This document shows, piece after piece, positions 1 through 8,230 of a stretch of 64,000 nt of DNA. The DNA comes from Pseudomonadales bacterium (GTDB taxonomy: Bacteria > Pseudomonadota > Gammaproteobacteria > Pseudomonadales > Halieaceae): contig JACKNV010000005.1 in the NCBI GenBank assembly GCA_024234735.1, forward strand, positions 62,001 through 126,000, given 5' to 3'. The position numbers and the translations under genes are program-made. Each line of letters starts with the position of its first letter. The stretch's first letter is position 1. The notes beneath the pieces were generated by a model. It saw nothing but the letters and a program-made list of their open reading frames with translations. It did no database searches and had not been told where the DNA came from.

Positions 1-32
1 GTCTATGCGCCGGGCGGGGCGCGGGAACCGGG

Positions 33-611
33 CTAACGGGCGTCGGGCAGGGGCTCCAGGGCGCGTCGCACACCCTCGCGCAGGCCTTCTTTCATCTCCG
101 CCACGTCGACCTTGTTCACGTTCTCGACAATCTTGGTGATGATGACCTGCCATACCTCCTGCTTGCTGCGGGTGTCGTTGAACTGCAGGGCGATATTGTT
201 GGTTTCCTTGATGCCCCCCAGGGCGTAGGCGTTGTCCACCACCGCCTGGTTTTCCAGGCGGTTGGGGTTTACCGAAGGATAGGTGGTGATATTGGTGGCC
301 AGATCACTGCGCTCGCCCATGCGCAGCCCCTGGGCGTAGATGTAGTCCACGCTGAACTGGGCGCGCTCGGGGTCGAGGACATAGCCTTTGCTGGCGAGTT
401 CGCGGTCCACGTCCCGGCGCAGGATCGGATCCATGATGTACATCGTGTCCTGGGAATTGGTGGTGTTCACCAGGGGCTCGGTGCGCCAGGTATAGTACTT
501 GTAGTTGCCGGCGGCGAAAGTCTCGGTTTCGGTGGCCTGGATCTCGATACCGCTGCAGGCCACCAGCAGCAGGCACAGTGCCAGCATGGCGAGGGAGTGG
601 CGAGTGCGCAT
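33..611 (-). CDS. DUF4136-type lipoprotein
   Basis: Encodes 192 residues with a typical lipoprotein signal: a hydrophobic stretch ending in the lipobox LLVAC at about residues 15-19, so the mature protein should be acylated on Cys19. The rest (FAAGNYKYYTWRTEP, then D-x-x-V-D-x-x-L-A-S-K-G-Y) has the pattern of DUF4136 proteins, in which a conserved Tyr/Trp strand is followed by a helix and 'KGY'. Members are small envelope lipoproteins of unknown function. It is transcribed away from the LysR gene at 729, and the 117-bp gap between them holds a LysR-box-like dyad, so that regulator may also control it. Start ATG at 611, preceded by an AGGAG-like site. Confidence 0.75.
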   Translation of the reverse strand: MRTRHSLAMLALCLLLVACSGIEIQATETETFAAGNYKYYTWRTEPLVNTTNSQDTMYIMDPILRRDVDRELASKGYVLDPERAQFSVDYIYAQGLRMGERSDLATNITTYPSVNPNRLENQAVVDNAYALGGIKETNNIALQFNDTRSKQEVWQVIITKIVENVNKVDVAEMKEGLREGVRRALEPLPDAR

Positions 612-699
612 GATGATTCTCCTGGGGCGACGACGGTCTGGAGCAGTGCCATGGGTATCCGCCAGTGATTTACCATGGCCTTCCTGCCTGGATGAGAGT

Positions 700-714
700 A
701 TAACAATAAGTTAT
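700..714. promoter_or_regulatory. LysR-box-like inverted repeat
   Basis: ATAAC-N5-GTTAT is a perfect 5-bp dyad that also satisfies the T-N11-A rule of LysR-type operators (T701, A713). It sits 15 bp before the LysR start codon and within the divergent gap to the DUF4136 lipoprotein gene, the classic place for autoregulation. The pattern is directly seen; binding is inferred. Confidence 0.5.
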
Positions 715-728
715 TTCTCGGGGGAGCC

Positions 729-1724
729 ATGATTTCGCGCAAGCTGATCCGCACCGATCTCAACCTGTTGGTGGCACTGCAGATCCTGCTGGAAGAGCGC
801 AACGTCACCCGCGCCGCGGAACGCCTGTCGGTATCCCAGCCGGCGCTCAGCAAGACCCTGCAGAAGTTGCGCGACGCCTTCGAGGACGAGTTGTTCACCC
901 GCACCGCGCACGGCCTCGTGCCCACTCCCCGGGCGGAGGAACTGGCGCGGGAGTTGCCGACCCTGCTGGAGAGCGTCGAGCGGGTGCTGGGTGACGAAGG
1001 CTTCGACCCGGCCACCTTCGCGGGCAGCTTCAAGATCCTGTTGCCGCCGATACTCAGCGAGGCGCTGTTGCCCGGCCTGATGGCGGAACTCAGTGAGGTC
1101 GCCCCGGGGATACAGGTGGTCACCGCCGAAGTGACACCGGACTACCAGGACCAGTTGAAAAAAGGCGAGGCCGATTTTGCCGCGTTCGTCGCCGTGGAAA
1201 CGGAGCGGGACATCCTCGCCGAACCCATCGCCACCATTGCCCCGCGCTGTTATATGCGCATCGACCATCCGCTGGTGGACAAGGACCTGACCCTGCAGGA
1301 CTTTCTCGCCTACCCCCACCTGCGGCTGTACCTGCCCGGGCTCACCCGGGAAAACACCAGCATGGTGGACGACGTGCTCGGCCAGTACGGCATCCACCGC
1401 AATATCGTCATGGAGACCACCCAGTTCTCCGCCGCCGTGGGGGTGCTGTGTCGCACCGATGCGCTGCTGGTGGCCAATGCCGGCTTCGAGGCCGGGGGCC
1501 TCTACCGCGAACGCATCAGCGGTCACGAGATGCCGGCGGAACTGCAGCGGATGATCCGCAACACCCACAGCCGCAACCGGGGCAAAATGTCCCTGATGCG
1601 GCACACCCGCACATCGCGCAGTGCCGCCCACCAGTGGATGCGGACCCTGTTGATGAAGCACCTGACCGGCCCGGCCGAGAAGGTCGAGCAGGCCGCGCTG
1701 GCCGAGGTGAAGTCTATTTCCTGA
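729..1724 (+). CDS. LysR family transcriptional regulator
   Basis: A 331-residue LysR-type regulator. Residues about 10-68 form the winged helix-turn-helix (LNLLVALQILLEERNVTRAA, then SVSQPALSKTLQKLRDAF). The remainder is a substrate-binding-like effector domain with the NodD/LinR-like features of the group. The start ATG follows a strong GGGGGAG ribosome-binding site. Its 3' end overlaps the convergent AraC gene by 11 bp. The divergent neighbour is the lipoprotein gene at 33-611, and an operator-like dyad lies at 700-714. The effector is unknown; control of the nearby valine operon is possible but the AraC gene is better placed for that. Confidence 0.9.
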   Translation: MISRKLIRTDLNLLVALQILLEERNVTRAAERLSVSQPALSKTLQKLRDAFEDELFTRTAHGLVPTPRAEELARELPTLLESVERVLGDEGFDPATFAGSFKILLPPILSEALLPGLMAELSEVAPGIQVVTAEVTPDYQDQLKKGEADFAAFVAVETERDILAEPIATIAPRCYMRIDHPLVDKDLTLQDFLAYPHLRLYLPGLTRENTSMVDDVLGQYGIHRNIVMETTQFSAAVGVLCRTDALLVANAGFEAGGLYRERISGHEMPAELQRMIRNTHSRNRGKMSLMRHTRTSRSAAHQWMRTLLMKHLTGPAEKVEQAALAEVKSIS

Positions 1725-2598
1725 CGGAGTTGCGGTAGGCCCGGGGTGACATGCCGATGGTCCTGGAAAACTGGCGGGAGAAATACAGCGGATCGTCGTA
1801 ACCCAGGGCGCCGGCCACGGCCTTGACGCTGAGGTCGCCGCTGTCCAGCAAGTGGCAGGCGTGTTCCATCTTCATGTTGAGGAAGTGCTTGATGGGCGAA
1901 TAGCCCGTCAGCGCCTTGTACTTGCTGGCGAAGTGGTACTTGGAAAGCTTGGCGGTGGCGGCCAGGGTGTCCAGGTCCAGGGCCTGGGAGAGGTGTTCCA
2001 GCATGAAGCTTTGCACGGTCTCCAGGTTGAAGCCGTGCTGGTTGCTGGCCCGCGCCCGCCGCATTTCCAGGGCCGTGTGGGTGAACAGGTAGCGCAACTG
2101 GTTGGCGGCATTGATGAATGCGCGGGTGTTGTAGCCGGTGCGGTGAACTTCCAGCAGGCCGCGATAGTGCGCCACCAGCTGCGGGACCACGCCCACCCGG
2201 GTCACCGGGCTGCGGCCCTCGCGATACCCCAGGTACTGGTTGAAAACCGCGGTGCCGCCGCCCTGGTAGTGTACCCAGTAGATCGACCACGGCCTGGAGG
2301 TATCGGCCCGGTAGCTGTGGTCCAGCCCCTGGGGCAGCAGCAGGATATCCCCCGCCGTCACCCGCCCACTCCAGCCGCCGGCACTGGCGTGGCCCAGGCC
2401 GTCAACGCAATAAATCATCAGGTTGTCGTCGTGCCGCAGGCGCTCGACCCGGTGCGACCTGGCCTGGGGGTAGTAACCCATGGCCGCCGGGTAGCACTCC
2501 CTGGTCAGGGGGTGACGCGCGAGTTTGTTGAGCATGAACTGCGGGGTGAGAAAGCGGACGCCGTCCGTGGGCAGCGGCCAGGTGGAAGGCGCGCTCAT
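1714..2598 (-). CDS. AraC family transcriptional regulator (AraC-type sensing domain)
   Basis: A 294-residue regulator. The N-terminal ~165 residues resemble the AraC cupin-type ligand-binding fold (RVTAGDILLLPQGLDHSYRA, then WSIYWVHYQG). The C-terminus has two helix-turn-helices (LDTLAATAKLSKYHFASKYK and VKAVAGALGYDDPLYFSRQF) followed by the family ending SPRAYRN. It is divergent from the valine-catabolic operon starting at 2790, with about 190 bp between them, so it is the best candidate regulator of that operon (inference). Its 3' end overlaps the convergent LysR gene by 11 bp. Confidence 0.9.
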   Translation of the reverse strand: MSAPSTWPLPTDGVRFLTPQFMLNKLARHPLTRECYPAAMGYYPQARSHRVERLRHDDNLMIYCVDGLGHASAGGWSGRVTAGDILLLPQGLDHSYRADTSRPWSIYWVHYQGGGTAVFNQYLGYREGRSPVTRVGVVPQLVAHYRGLLEVHRTGYNTRAFINAANQLRYLFTHTALEMRRARASNQHGFNLETVQSFMLEHLSQALDLDTLAATAKLSKYHFASKYKALTGYSPIKHFLNMKMEHACHLLDSGDLSVKAVAGALGYDDPLYFSRQFSRTIGMSPRAYRNSVRK

Positions 2599-2692
2599 TT
2601 CCGGTGCTGCAAGGCAGCCTCCCTGTGCTTATCCCAAAACAGCAATATAGTCCATGTAGTGCGCAATTTCATCCCTTGGAGAGAGCTCGCCG

Positions 2693-2734
2693 GCAAGGTA
2701 AGCTGGCGCTCCTATTTTGATGGGCTAACCTTGC
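2693..2734. promoter_or_regulatory. imperfect inverted repeat upstream of valine operon
   Basis: GCAAGGTAAGC (2693-2703) and GCTAACCTTGC (2724-2734) form an 11-bp inverted repeat with one mismatch and a 20-bp spacer, between the AraC gene and the aldehyde dehydrogenase start. It may be an operator or a 5'-leader stem-loop. AraC-family sites are more often direct repeats, so another regulator is possible. Confidence 0.35.
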
Positions 2735-2789
2735 AGCCTGAATCCGACAGGCAGCAGCCATGCCGCAACGAGCCACGGGAGCAACGAAA

Positions 2790-4199
2790 ATGGAACAGAG
2801 CCAGGAATTGATGGCAGCGCGGGAAGAAATCCAGGCCATGATGGCGCGGGCCCGCGCCGCCCAGGCCCAGATCGCCGACTATACCCAGGAACAGGTGGAT
2901 GAGCTGATCACCGCCATGGTGTGGGCGGTGGCGCAGGAGGAGCGCTCCGAGAAGATCGCCCAGTTCACCGTCGACGAGACCCAGCTGGGGAATTACGCCG
3001 GCAAGTACCTGAAAATCCACCGCAAGACCCGGGCCACCCTGATGGATATCATCGACGACAAGTCGGTGGGGGTGATCGAGGAGGACCGGGAGCGCAACAT
3101 CGTCAAGATCGCCAAGCCGGTGGGTGTTATCGGCGCATTGTCGCCCTCCACCAACCCGGAGGCCACGCCGGTCATCAAGGCGATCTCGGCAGTGAAGGGG
3201 CGCAATGCCATCATTATTGCCCCCCATCCCCGGGCCAAGCTGACCAACAAGATGATCTGCGACTATATGCGCGAGGCCATCGTGGCCATGGGCGCGCCGG
3301 CGGACCTGGTACAGAGCATCGATGTCCCCTCCCTGGACAAGACCAACGAACTGATGCGCCAGTGCGACCGCATCCTGGCGACCGGGGGCGAGGCGATGGT
3401 GGGCGCGGCCTATTCCTCCGGCACCCCCGCCCTGGGCGTGGGTGTGGGCAACGCGGTGATCACCGTGGATGACAGTGCCGACCTGGACGAGGCGGCCGAG
3501 AAGATCCGCACCTCCAAGGTGCTCGACCTGGCCGCGTCCTGCTCGTCGGACAACTCCGTGCTGGTGTTCGAATCGGTCTACGACGAATTCCTGGAAAAGC
3601 TCAAGCGCGAGGGCGGTTACGTCATCGAGGGCGAAGACAAGCAGAAGCTGCAGGCCGTGCTGTGGGAGGATGGCCATCTGAACGCGAAAATCGTCGCCCA
3701 GCACGCCCTGACGATCACCGGCAAGGCGGGCATAGACCTGCCCGAGGGCAAGCAGTTCCTGATCGTGCCCGAGACCGGTGCCGGGCCGGACTACCCCTTC
3801 TCCGGCGAGAAACTGACCGTGACCATGGCGCTGTACAAGGTCAGGGACATCGATGAGGCCATCGCCCTGACCAACCAGATCCAGGCCTACCAGGGCCAGG
3901 GTCACAGCTGCGGGATTTACTCGTACAACGACGACAACATCCTCAAGCTGGCGCTGGGCACCAAGACCTCGCGGGTCATGGTGAACCAGCCGCAGGCCGC
4001 CTCCAACAGCGGCAACCTGTGGAACGGCATGCGCCAGACCTTTTCCCTGGGCTGCGGCTCCTGGGGCGGCAACAGCATCAACCACAACATCACCTGGCGC
4101 GACCTGATCAACGAGACCTGGGTGTCCAGGCCGCTGGCCGAGACCAAGGTGATACCGCCGGACGAGGAACTGTTTGCCAGGGTGATCGGCCGCTTCTAG
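2790..4199 (+). CDS. CoA-acylating aldehyde dehydrogenase (SauS/EutE/AdhE-N type)
   Basis: A 469-residue aldehyde dehydrogenase of the acylating class, which converts an aldehyde plus CoA and NAD(P)+ into an acyl-CoA. Seen: an N-terminal helix, the cofactor segment PVGVIGALSPSTNPEATP, and the catalytic Cys in AASCSSDNSV, which matches the sulfoacetaldehyde/acetaldehyde dehydrogenase (SauS, AdhE N-domain) pattern rather than MmsA or ordinary ALDH. ATG 2790 is preferred because GGGAG lies about 8 nt upstream; an in-frame ATG at 2760 lacks such a site. It is the first gene of the valine operon, 29 bp before the acyl-CoA dehydrogenase, and may act on methylmalonate semialdehyde in place of MmsA. 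That role is inference; the family call is firm. Confidence 0.85.
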   Translation: MEQSQELMAAREEIQAMMARARAAQAQIADYTQEQVDELITAMVWAVAQEERSEKIAQFTVDETQLGNYAGKYLKIHRKTRATLMDIIDDKSVGVIEEDRERNIVKIAKPVGVIGALSPSTNPEATPVIKAISAVKGRNAIIIAPHPRAKLTNKMICDYMREAIVAMGAPADLVQSIDVPSLDKTNELMRQCDRILATGGEAMVGAAYSSGTPALGVGVGNAVITVDDSADLDEAAEKIRTSKVLDLAASCSSDNSVLVFESVYDEFLEKLKREGGYVIEGEDKQKLQAVLWEDGHLNAKIVAQHALTITGKAGIDLPEGKQFLIVPETGAGPDYPFSGEKLTVTMALYKVRDIDEAIALTNQIQAYQGQGHSCGIYSYNDDNILKLALGTKTSRVMVNQPQAASNSGNLWNGMRQTFSLGCGSWGGNSINHNITWRDLINETWVSRPLAETKVIPPDEELFARVIGRF

Positions 4200-4228
4200 C
4201 GGGAAATGATTGGCTACGGGAGCGCACA

Positions 4229-5389
4229 ATGGATTTTACCCTGAACGATGACCAGCAGGCTTTCGCGGCCAGCGCCCGCGCCTTCGCCGACAAGGCGATG
4301 GCGCCCAACGCGGCGCATTGGGACGAGCAGGCGATCTTCCCCCGGGAGGTGCTGCGCCAGGCGGGCGAGCTGGGCTTCATGGGGATGTACACCCCGGAGG
4401 CGGCCGGTGGCCTGGGTATGGGCCGGCTGGACGCCAGCCTGATCGTGGAGGAGCTGGCCAGGGGCTGTACCGCCACGGCGGCCTATATCACCATCCACAA
4501 CATGGCCATCAGCATGATCGGCAAGTACTGCTCCCCGGGCGTGATCGAGCAGTGGTGTCACGACCTGGTGGCGGGCAATACCCTGGCCTCCTATTGCCTG
4601 ACCGAGCCGGGGGCCGGCTCCGATGCCGCCTCCCTGCGCACCAGCGCGGTGCGCGAGGGTGACGACTATGTGATCAATGGCAGCAAGGTGTTTATCTCCG
4701 GGGCCGGTGATACCGACGTGCTGGTGGTGATGCTGCGCACCGGAGGGCCGGGTCCCAAGGGCGTGTCCGCGCTGCTGGTGCCGGCCGATGCCGAGGGCAT
4801 CAGCTACGGCAAGAAAGAGGACAAGATGGGCTGGAATGCGCAGCCCACCCGCATGGTTACCTTCGACAACGTGCGGGTACCGGTGGGCAACCGCCTGGGC
4901 GAGGAAGGCCAGGGCTTCGCCATCGCCATGGAGGGCCTGGACGGCGGCCGCATCAATATCGCCACCTGCAGCGTGGGCACGGCCCAGCAGGCGCTGGAGG
5001 AGGCGACGGCCTACGTACAGGAGCGCCGCCAGTTCGATACCGCCATCGTCGACTTCCAGGCCACCCAGTTCCGCCTGGCCGATATGCTCACCGAGCTGGT
5101 CGCGGCGCGGCAGATGGTGCGCCTGGCGGCCAGCAAGCTGGACCAGGGCGACGCCCAGGCCTCCACATACTGCGCCATGGCCAAGCGTTTTGCCACCGAT
5201 GCCGGTTTCAACATCTGCAACGACGCCCTGCAACTGTTCGGCGGTTACGGTTACATCAAGGAGTACCCCATGGAGCGGCACGTGCGCGATACCCGCGTGC
5301 ACCAGATCCTGGAGGGCACCAACGAGATAATGCGGGTGATCGTATCGCGCCGCATGTTAATGGAAGGCGCACTGGAGGTAATCAAGTGA
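4229..5389 (+). CDS. Acyl-CoA dehydrogenase, isobutyryl-CoA dehydrogenase-like
   Basis: A 386-residue FAD-dependent acyl-CoA dehydrogenase. Seen: the FAD/substrate signature CLTEPGAGSDAASL, the middle beta-domain, GRINIATCSVGTAQQAL, and the C-terminal QLFGGYGYIKEYPMERHVRD followed by LEGTNEIMR. It most resembles isobutyryl-CoA/short-branched ACADs (ACAD8 type), which form methacrylyl-CoA from isobutyryl-CoA. The operon order with a hydratase, a hydroxyisobutyryl-CoA hydrolase and a hydroxyisobutyrate dehydrogenase supports the valine assignment. ATG 4229 starts MDFTLNDDQQ, the usual ACAD N-terminus; upstream in-frame sequence lies in the preceding gene. It overlaps the next gene by 4 bp. Confidence 0.9.
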   Translation: MDFTLNDDQQAFAASARAFADKAMAPNAAHWDEQAIFPREVLRQAGELGFMGMYTPEAAGGLGMGRLDASLIVEELARGCTATAAYITIHNMAISMIGKYCSPGVIEQWCHDLVAGNTLASYCLTEPGAGSDAASLRTSAVREGDDYVINGSKVFISGAGDTDVLVVMLRTGGPGPKGVSALLVPADAEGISYGKKEDKMGWNAQPTRMVTFDNVRVPVGNRLGEEGQGFAIAMEGLDGGRINIATCSVGTAQQALEEATAYVQERRQFDTAIVDFQATQFRLADMLTELVAARQMVRLAASKLDQGDAQASTYCAMAKRFATDAGFNICNDALQLFGGYGYIKEYPMERHVRDTRVHQILEGTNEIMRVIVSRRMLMEGALEVIK

Positions 5390-6174
5390 GTTTGAGCACA
5401 TCGGAAAAACTGAAAGTCGAACTGCGCGGCCACACCGCCGTCATCACTGTCGATAACCCGGGTGCCAACACCTGGGATACCGAGAGCCTGCCCGCCCTCA
5501 AGGAGCTGGTGGAAAAGCTCAACGCCCAGCGCGATGTCTACGCCCTGGTCATCACGGGCGCGGGGGAGAAGTTTTTTTCCGCCGGTGCCGACCTCAAGCT
5601 GTTCGCCGACGGCGACCCGGCCACGGCTCGCAAGATGGCCGATTACTTTGGCCAGGCCTTCGAAACCCTGGCGGATTTTCGCGGTGTCTCCATCGCCGCG
5701 ATCAACGGTTTTGCCATGGGGGGCGGGCTGGAAGTGGCCCTGGCCTGCGATATCCGCGTCGCCGAGGAACAGGCCCAGATGGCGCTGCCCGAGGCCGGCG
5801 TCGGCCTGCTGCCCTGCGCCGGCGGCACCCAGCGGCTGTCCTGGCTGGCGGGTGAGGGTTGGGCCAAGCGCATGATCCTGTGCGGCGAGCGCGTCGATGC
5901 GGCAACCGCAGAGCGCATAGGCCTGGTGGAAGAGGTCGTGCCCAGGGGTGGAGCGCTGCAGCGCGCGCTGCAGCTGGCGGAACAGGCGGCCCGGCAGAGC
6001 CCGATCTCGGTCAGTTTCTGCAAGCGCCTGCTGCACAGTGGCCGCGACACGGTGATCTCCGCGGGCCTGGAAGGCGAGCGGGACCTCTTCGTCGAGCTGT
6101 TTTCCACCGCCGACCAGCGCGAAGGCGTCAACGCCTTCCTGGAAAAGCGCAAGCCCGAGTGGAAAAACGCCTGA
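5386..6174 (+). CDS. Enoyl-CoA hydratase (methacrylyl-CoA hydratase likely)
   Basis: A 262-residue crotonase-family enzyme. Seen: the oxyanion-hole regions KFFSAGADLKLF and NGFAMGGGLEVALACDIRVA, plus ALPEAGVGLLPCAGGTQRL. Both catalytic glutamates expected for hydratases are present (GGLE and LPEAG). It should hydrate an enoyl-CoA; by context methacrylyl-CoA to 3-hydroxyisobutyryl-CoA. The GTG start lies in GTGA with the ACAD stop (4-bp overlap), implying translational coupling. The hydrolase follows 9 bp later. Confidence 0.9.
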   Translation: MSLSTSEKLKVELRGHTAVITVDNPGANTWDTESLPALKELVEKLNAQRDVYALVITGAGEKFFSAGADLKLFADGDPATARKMADYFGQAFETLADFRGVSIAAINGFAMGGGLEVALACDIRVAEEQAQMALPEAGVGLLPCAGGTQRLSWLAGEGWAKRMILCGERVDAATAERIGLVEEVVPRGGALQRALQLAEQAARQSPISVSFCKRLLHSGRDTVISAGLEGERDLFVELFSTADQREGVNAFLEKRKPEWKNA

Positions 6175-6183
6175 GGAGTGACC

Positions 6184-7296
6184 ATGTCAGCGGCAGCAAT
6201 CGTATTTGAGGAACTTCCCGCCGGCGCCGGCAAGCTGGGCCGGGTGACCCTCAATGTGCCCGCCACGCTCAACTCATTGACCCTGGACATGGTGGACCTG
6301 CTGCAGGCGCGCCTGCAGCAGTGGCGCGACGATGCCGGCATTGGCGCGATTTTCATCGAGGGCGCGGGCGAGAAGGCGTTCTGCGCCGGGGGCGACGTGC
6401 AGGCACTGTACGAGAGCGTCACCGCCGCCCCCGGCGGGCCCTGCCCCTATGCGGAAAGCTTTTTCCAGCGGGAGTATCGCCTGGATTACACCCTGCATAC
6501 CTACCCCAAGCCGGTGATTGCCTGGGGTCACGGCATTGTCATGGGGGGCGGCCTGGGGGTGATGGCCGGGTGTTCCCACAAGGTGGTGACGGAGAAAACC
6601 CGCATCGCCATGCCGGAGGTCAACATCGCGCTGTTCCCGGATGTGGGGGGCAGTTGGTTCCTCAACCACATGCCCGGCAAGTGCGGCCTGTTCCTGGCCC
6701 TGACCGGTGCCTCCATCAATGCGGCGGACGCGATTTACACCGGCATAGCCGATCGCTTCATCTCCAGTGAGCGCCGCGAGGATGTGCTGCAGGCCCTGCT
6801 GCGGCAGCGCTGGCAGGCGGAGCCGGCGGGCAACCACGCCCTGGTCAGGCACACCCTGCGGCCCTTTGCCGAGCAGAGTGTCAGCCAGTGCCCTGGCGGC
6901 CAGGTGGAGCCCCACCTGGGCTCCATCGCCAACCTGTGCGATGGCGACGACGTACACCAGGTCGTTGCCAACATCCTGTCGCAACAGACCCAGGACCCGT
7001 GGCTGGCAAGTGCCCGGGACAGCCTGGCCTACGCCTCGCCACTGGCTGTGATGTGGACCTTCCGCCAGCTGGCGCAAACCCGCCTCGCCTCCCTGCGGGA
7101 GGTGTTCCAGGCGGAACTGGTGCTGGCCACCAATATCATGCGTCACCCGGAATTCGCCGAAGGGGTACGGGCATTGCTGATCGACAAGGATCGCAAACCG
7201 GACTGGCAGTATCGCGCTACGCGCGACGTGCCCGCGGCGGCGCTGGACGCTTTCTTTACCGCCCCCTGGGAGTCGAACCCCCTGGCGGACCTTTGA
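6184..7296 (+). CDS. 3-hydroxyisobutyryl-CoA hydrolase
   Basis: A 370-residue crotonase-superfamily protein, longer than hydratases and matching HIBCH length. Seen: GAGEKAFCAGGDVQALYES, GHGIVMGGGLGVMAGCSH, and MPEVNIALFPDVGGSWFL, which is the HIBCH signature (FPDVGG-S/A). It releases free 3-hydroxyisobutyrate from its CoA ester, the step that distinguishes valine degradation. ATG 6184 follows TGAGGAGTG; a GTG at 6178 in the same frame is the alternative but overlaps the ribosome-binding site. It is part of the operon between the hydratase and the dehydrogenase. Confidence 0.92.
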   Translation: MSAAAIVFEELPAGAGKLGRVTLNVPATLNSLTLDMVDLLQARLQQWRDDAGIGAIFIEGAGEKAFCAGGDVQALYESVTAAPGGPCPYAESFFQREYRLDYTLHTYPKPVIAWGHGIVMGGGLGVMAGCSHKVVTEKTRIAMPEVNIALFPDVGGSWFLNHMPGKCGLFLALTGASINAADAIYTGIADRFISSERREDVLQALLRQRWQAEPAGNHALVRHTLRPFAEQSVSQCPGGQVEPHLGSIANLCDGDDVHQVVANILSQQTQDPWLASARDSLAYASPLAVMWTFRQLAQTRLASLREVFQAELVLATNIMRHPEFAEGVRALLIDKDRKPDWQYRATRDVPAAALDAFFTAPWESNPLADL

Positions 7297-7319
7297 ACTA
7301 TCTTTAACGGAGATTAGCC

Positions 7320-8219
7320 ATGGCGACAGTCGCGTTTATCGGCCTGGGCAATATGGGCGGACCGATGGCCACCAACCTGGTCAAGGCCGGGCACCAGGTG
7401 ACGGTGTTCGATCTGTCCGCGGCTGCCTGCGAGCAGCTGCGGGCGGCGGGCGCGGCGGTGGCGGAAAGCGCCCTGGCGGCGGCGACAGGCGCTGAATACG
7501 TCCTGTCCATGCTGCCCGCCGGCAAGCACGTCGCGGCGACTTACCTGGGTGAGGATGGGTTGCTGGCGCGGCTGGATCCCAGCACCACCGTGCTGGATTG
7601 CAGCACCATAGACGCGGCCACCGCGCGCCGGGTGGGCGAGGCCGCCTCCGCACTGGGCATAGGCTTCATGGATACTCCGGTATCCGGGGGCGTGGCCGCG
7701 GCGGCGGCCGGCACCCTGGCCTTCATGTGTGGCGGTAGCGCCGCCACCTTCGACAAGGCGCGGCTTATTCTTGCAGACATGGGCAAGAATATTTTCCATG
7801 CCGGTCCGGCGGGCGCCGGGCAGGTTGCCAAGGGCTGTAACAACATGCTGTTGGCCATCCACATGATCGGCACCTGCGAGGCCCTGGAAATGGGCGCGCG
7901 CAACGGCCTGGACCCCGCGGTGCTGTCGGAAATCATGCTGGCCAGTTCCGGGCGCAACTGGTCCCTGGAGGTGTACAACCCCTATCCGGGAGTCATGCCC
8001 AACGCCCCCGCCAGCAATGCCTACAAACCCGGCTTCATGGTGGACCTGATGGTCAAGGACCTGGGGCTGGCGCTGGAGATTGCCGAGCAGAGCGATTTCG
8101 ATAACCCCATGGGGCAACTGGCGCAGGCCCTCTACAGCCAGCACCAGCAGGCGGGCAACGGCCAGCTGGATTTTTCCAGTATCCTGCGGAAGCTGCAGGG
8201 CGCTGCCGGGCAGTCCTGA
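7320..8219 (+). CDS. mmsB: 3-hydroxyisobutyrate dehydrogenase
   Basis: A 299-residue beta-hydroxyacid dehydrogenase. Seen: N-terminal Rossmann motif FIGLGNMGGPMATNLVKAGH, the substrate-binding DTPVSGGVAAAAAGTLAFM, and GAGQVAKGCNNML carrying the catalytic lysine. It oxidises 3-hydroxyisobutyrate to methylmalonate semialdehyde with NAD+. It is the last gene of the valine operon, with GGAG about 8 nt before ATG 7320. It converges with the exosortase-associated gene, with 11 bp between stops and no obvious hairpin terminator. Confidence 0.93.
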   Translation: MATVAFIGLGNMGGPMATNLVKAGHQVTVFDLSAAACEQLRAAGAAVAESALAAATGAEYVLSMLPAGKHVAATYLGEDGLLARLDPSTTVLDCSTIDAATARRVGEAASALGIGFMDTPVSGGVAAAAAGTLAFMCGGSAATFDKARLILADMGKNIFHAGPAGAGQVAKGCNNMLLAIHMIGTCEALEMGARNGLDPAVLSEIMLASSGRNWSLEVYNPYPGVMPNAPASNAYKPGFMVDLMVKDLGLALEIAEQSDFDNPMGQLAQALYSQHQQAGNGQLDFSSILRKLQGAAGQS

Positions 8220-8230
8220 AGGCGGGGCCT

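Noticed and set aside
2712..4229. A 505-codon minus-strand open frame opposite the aldehyde dehydrogenase
   Set aside because: Antisense to a well-supported enzyme gene; composition is that of a shadow frame (His/Gly/Val-rich, no motif), typical of GC-rich DNA.
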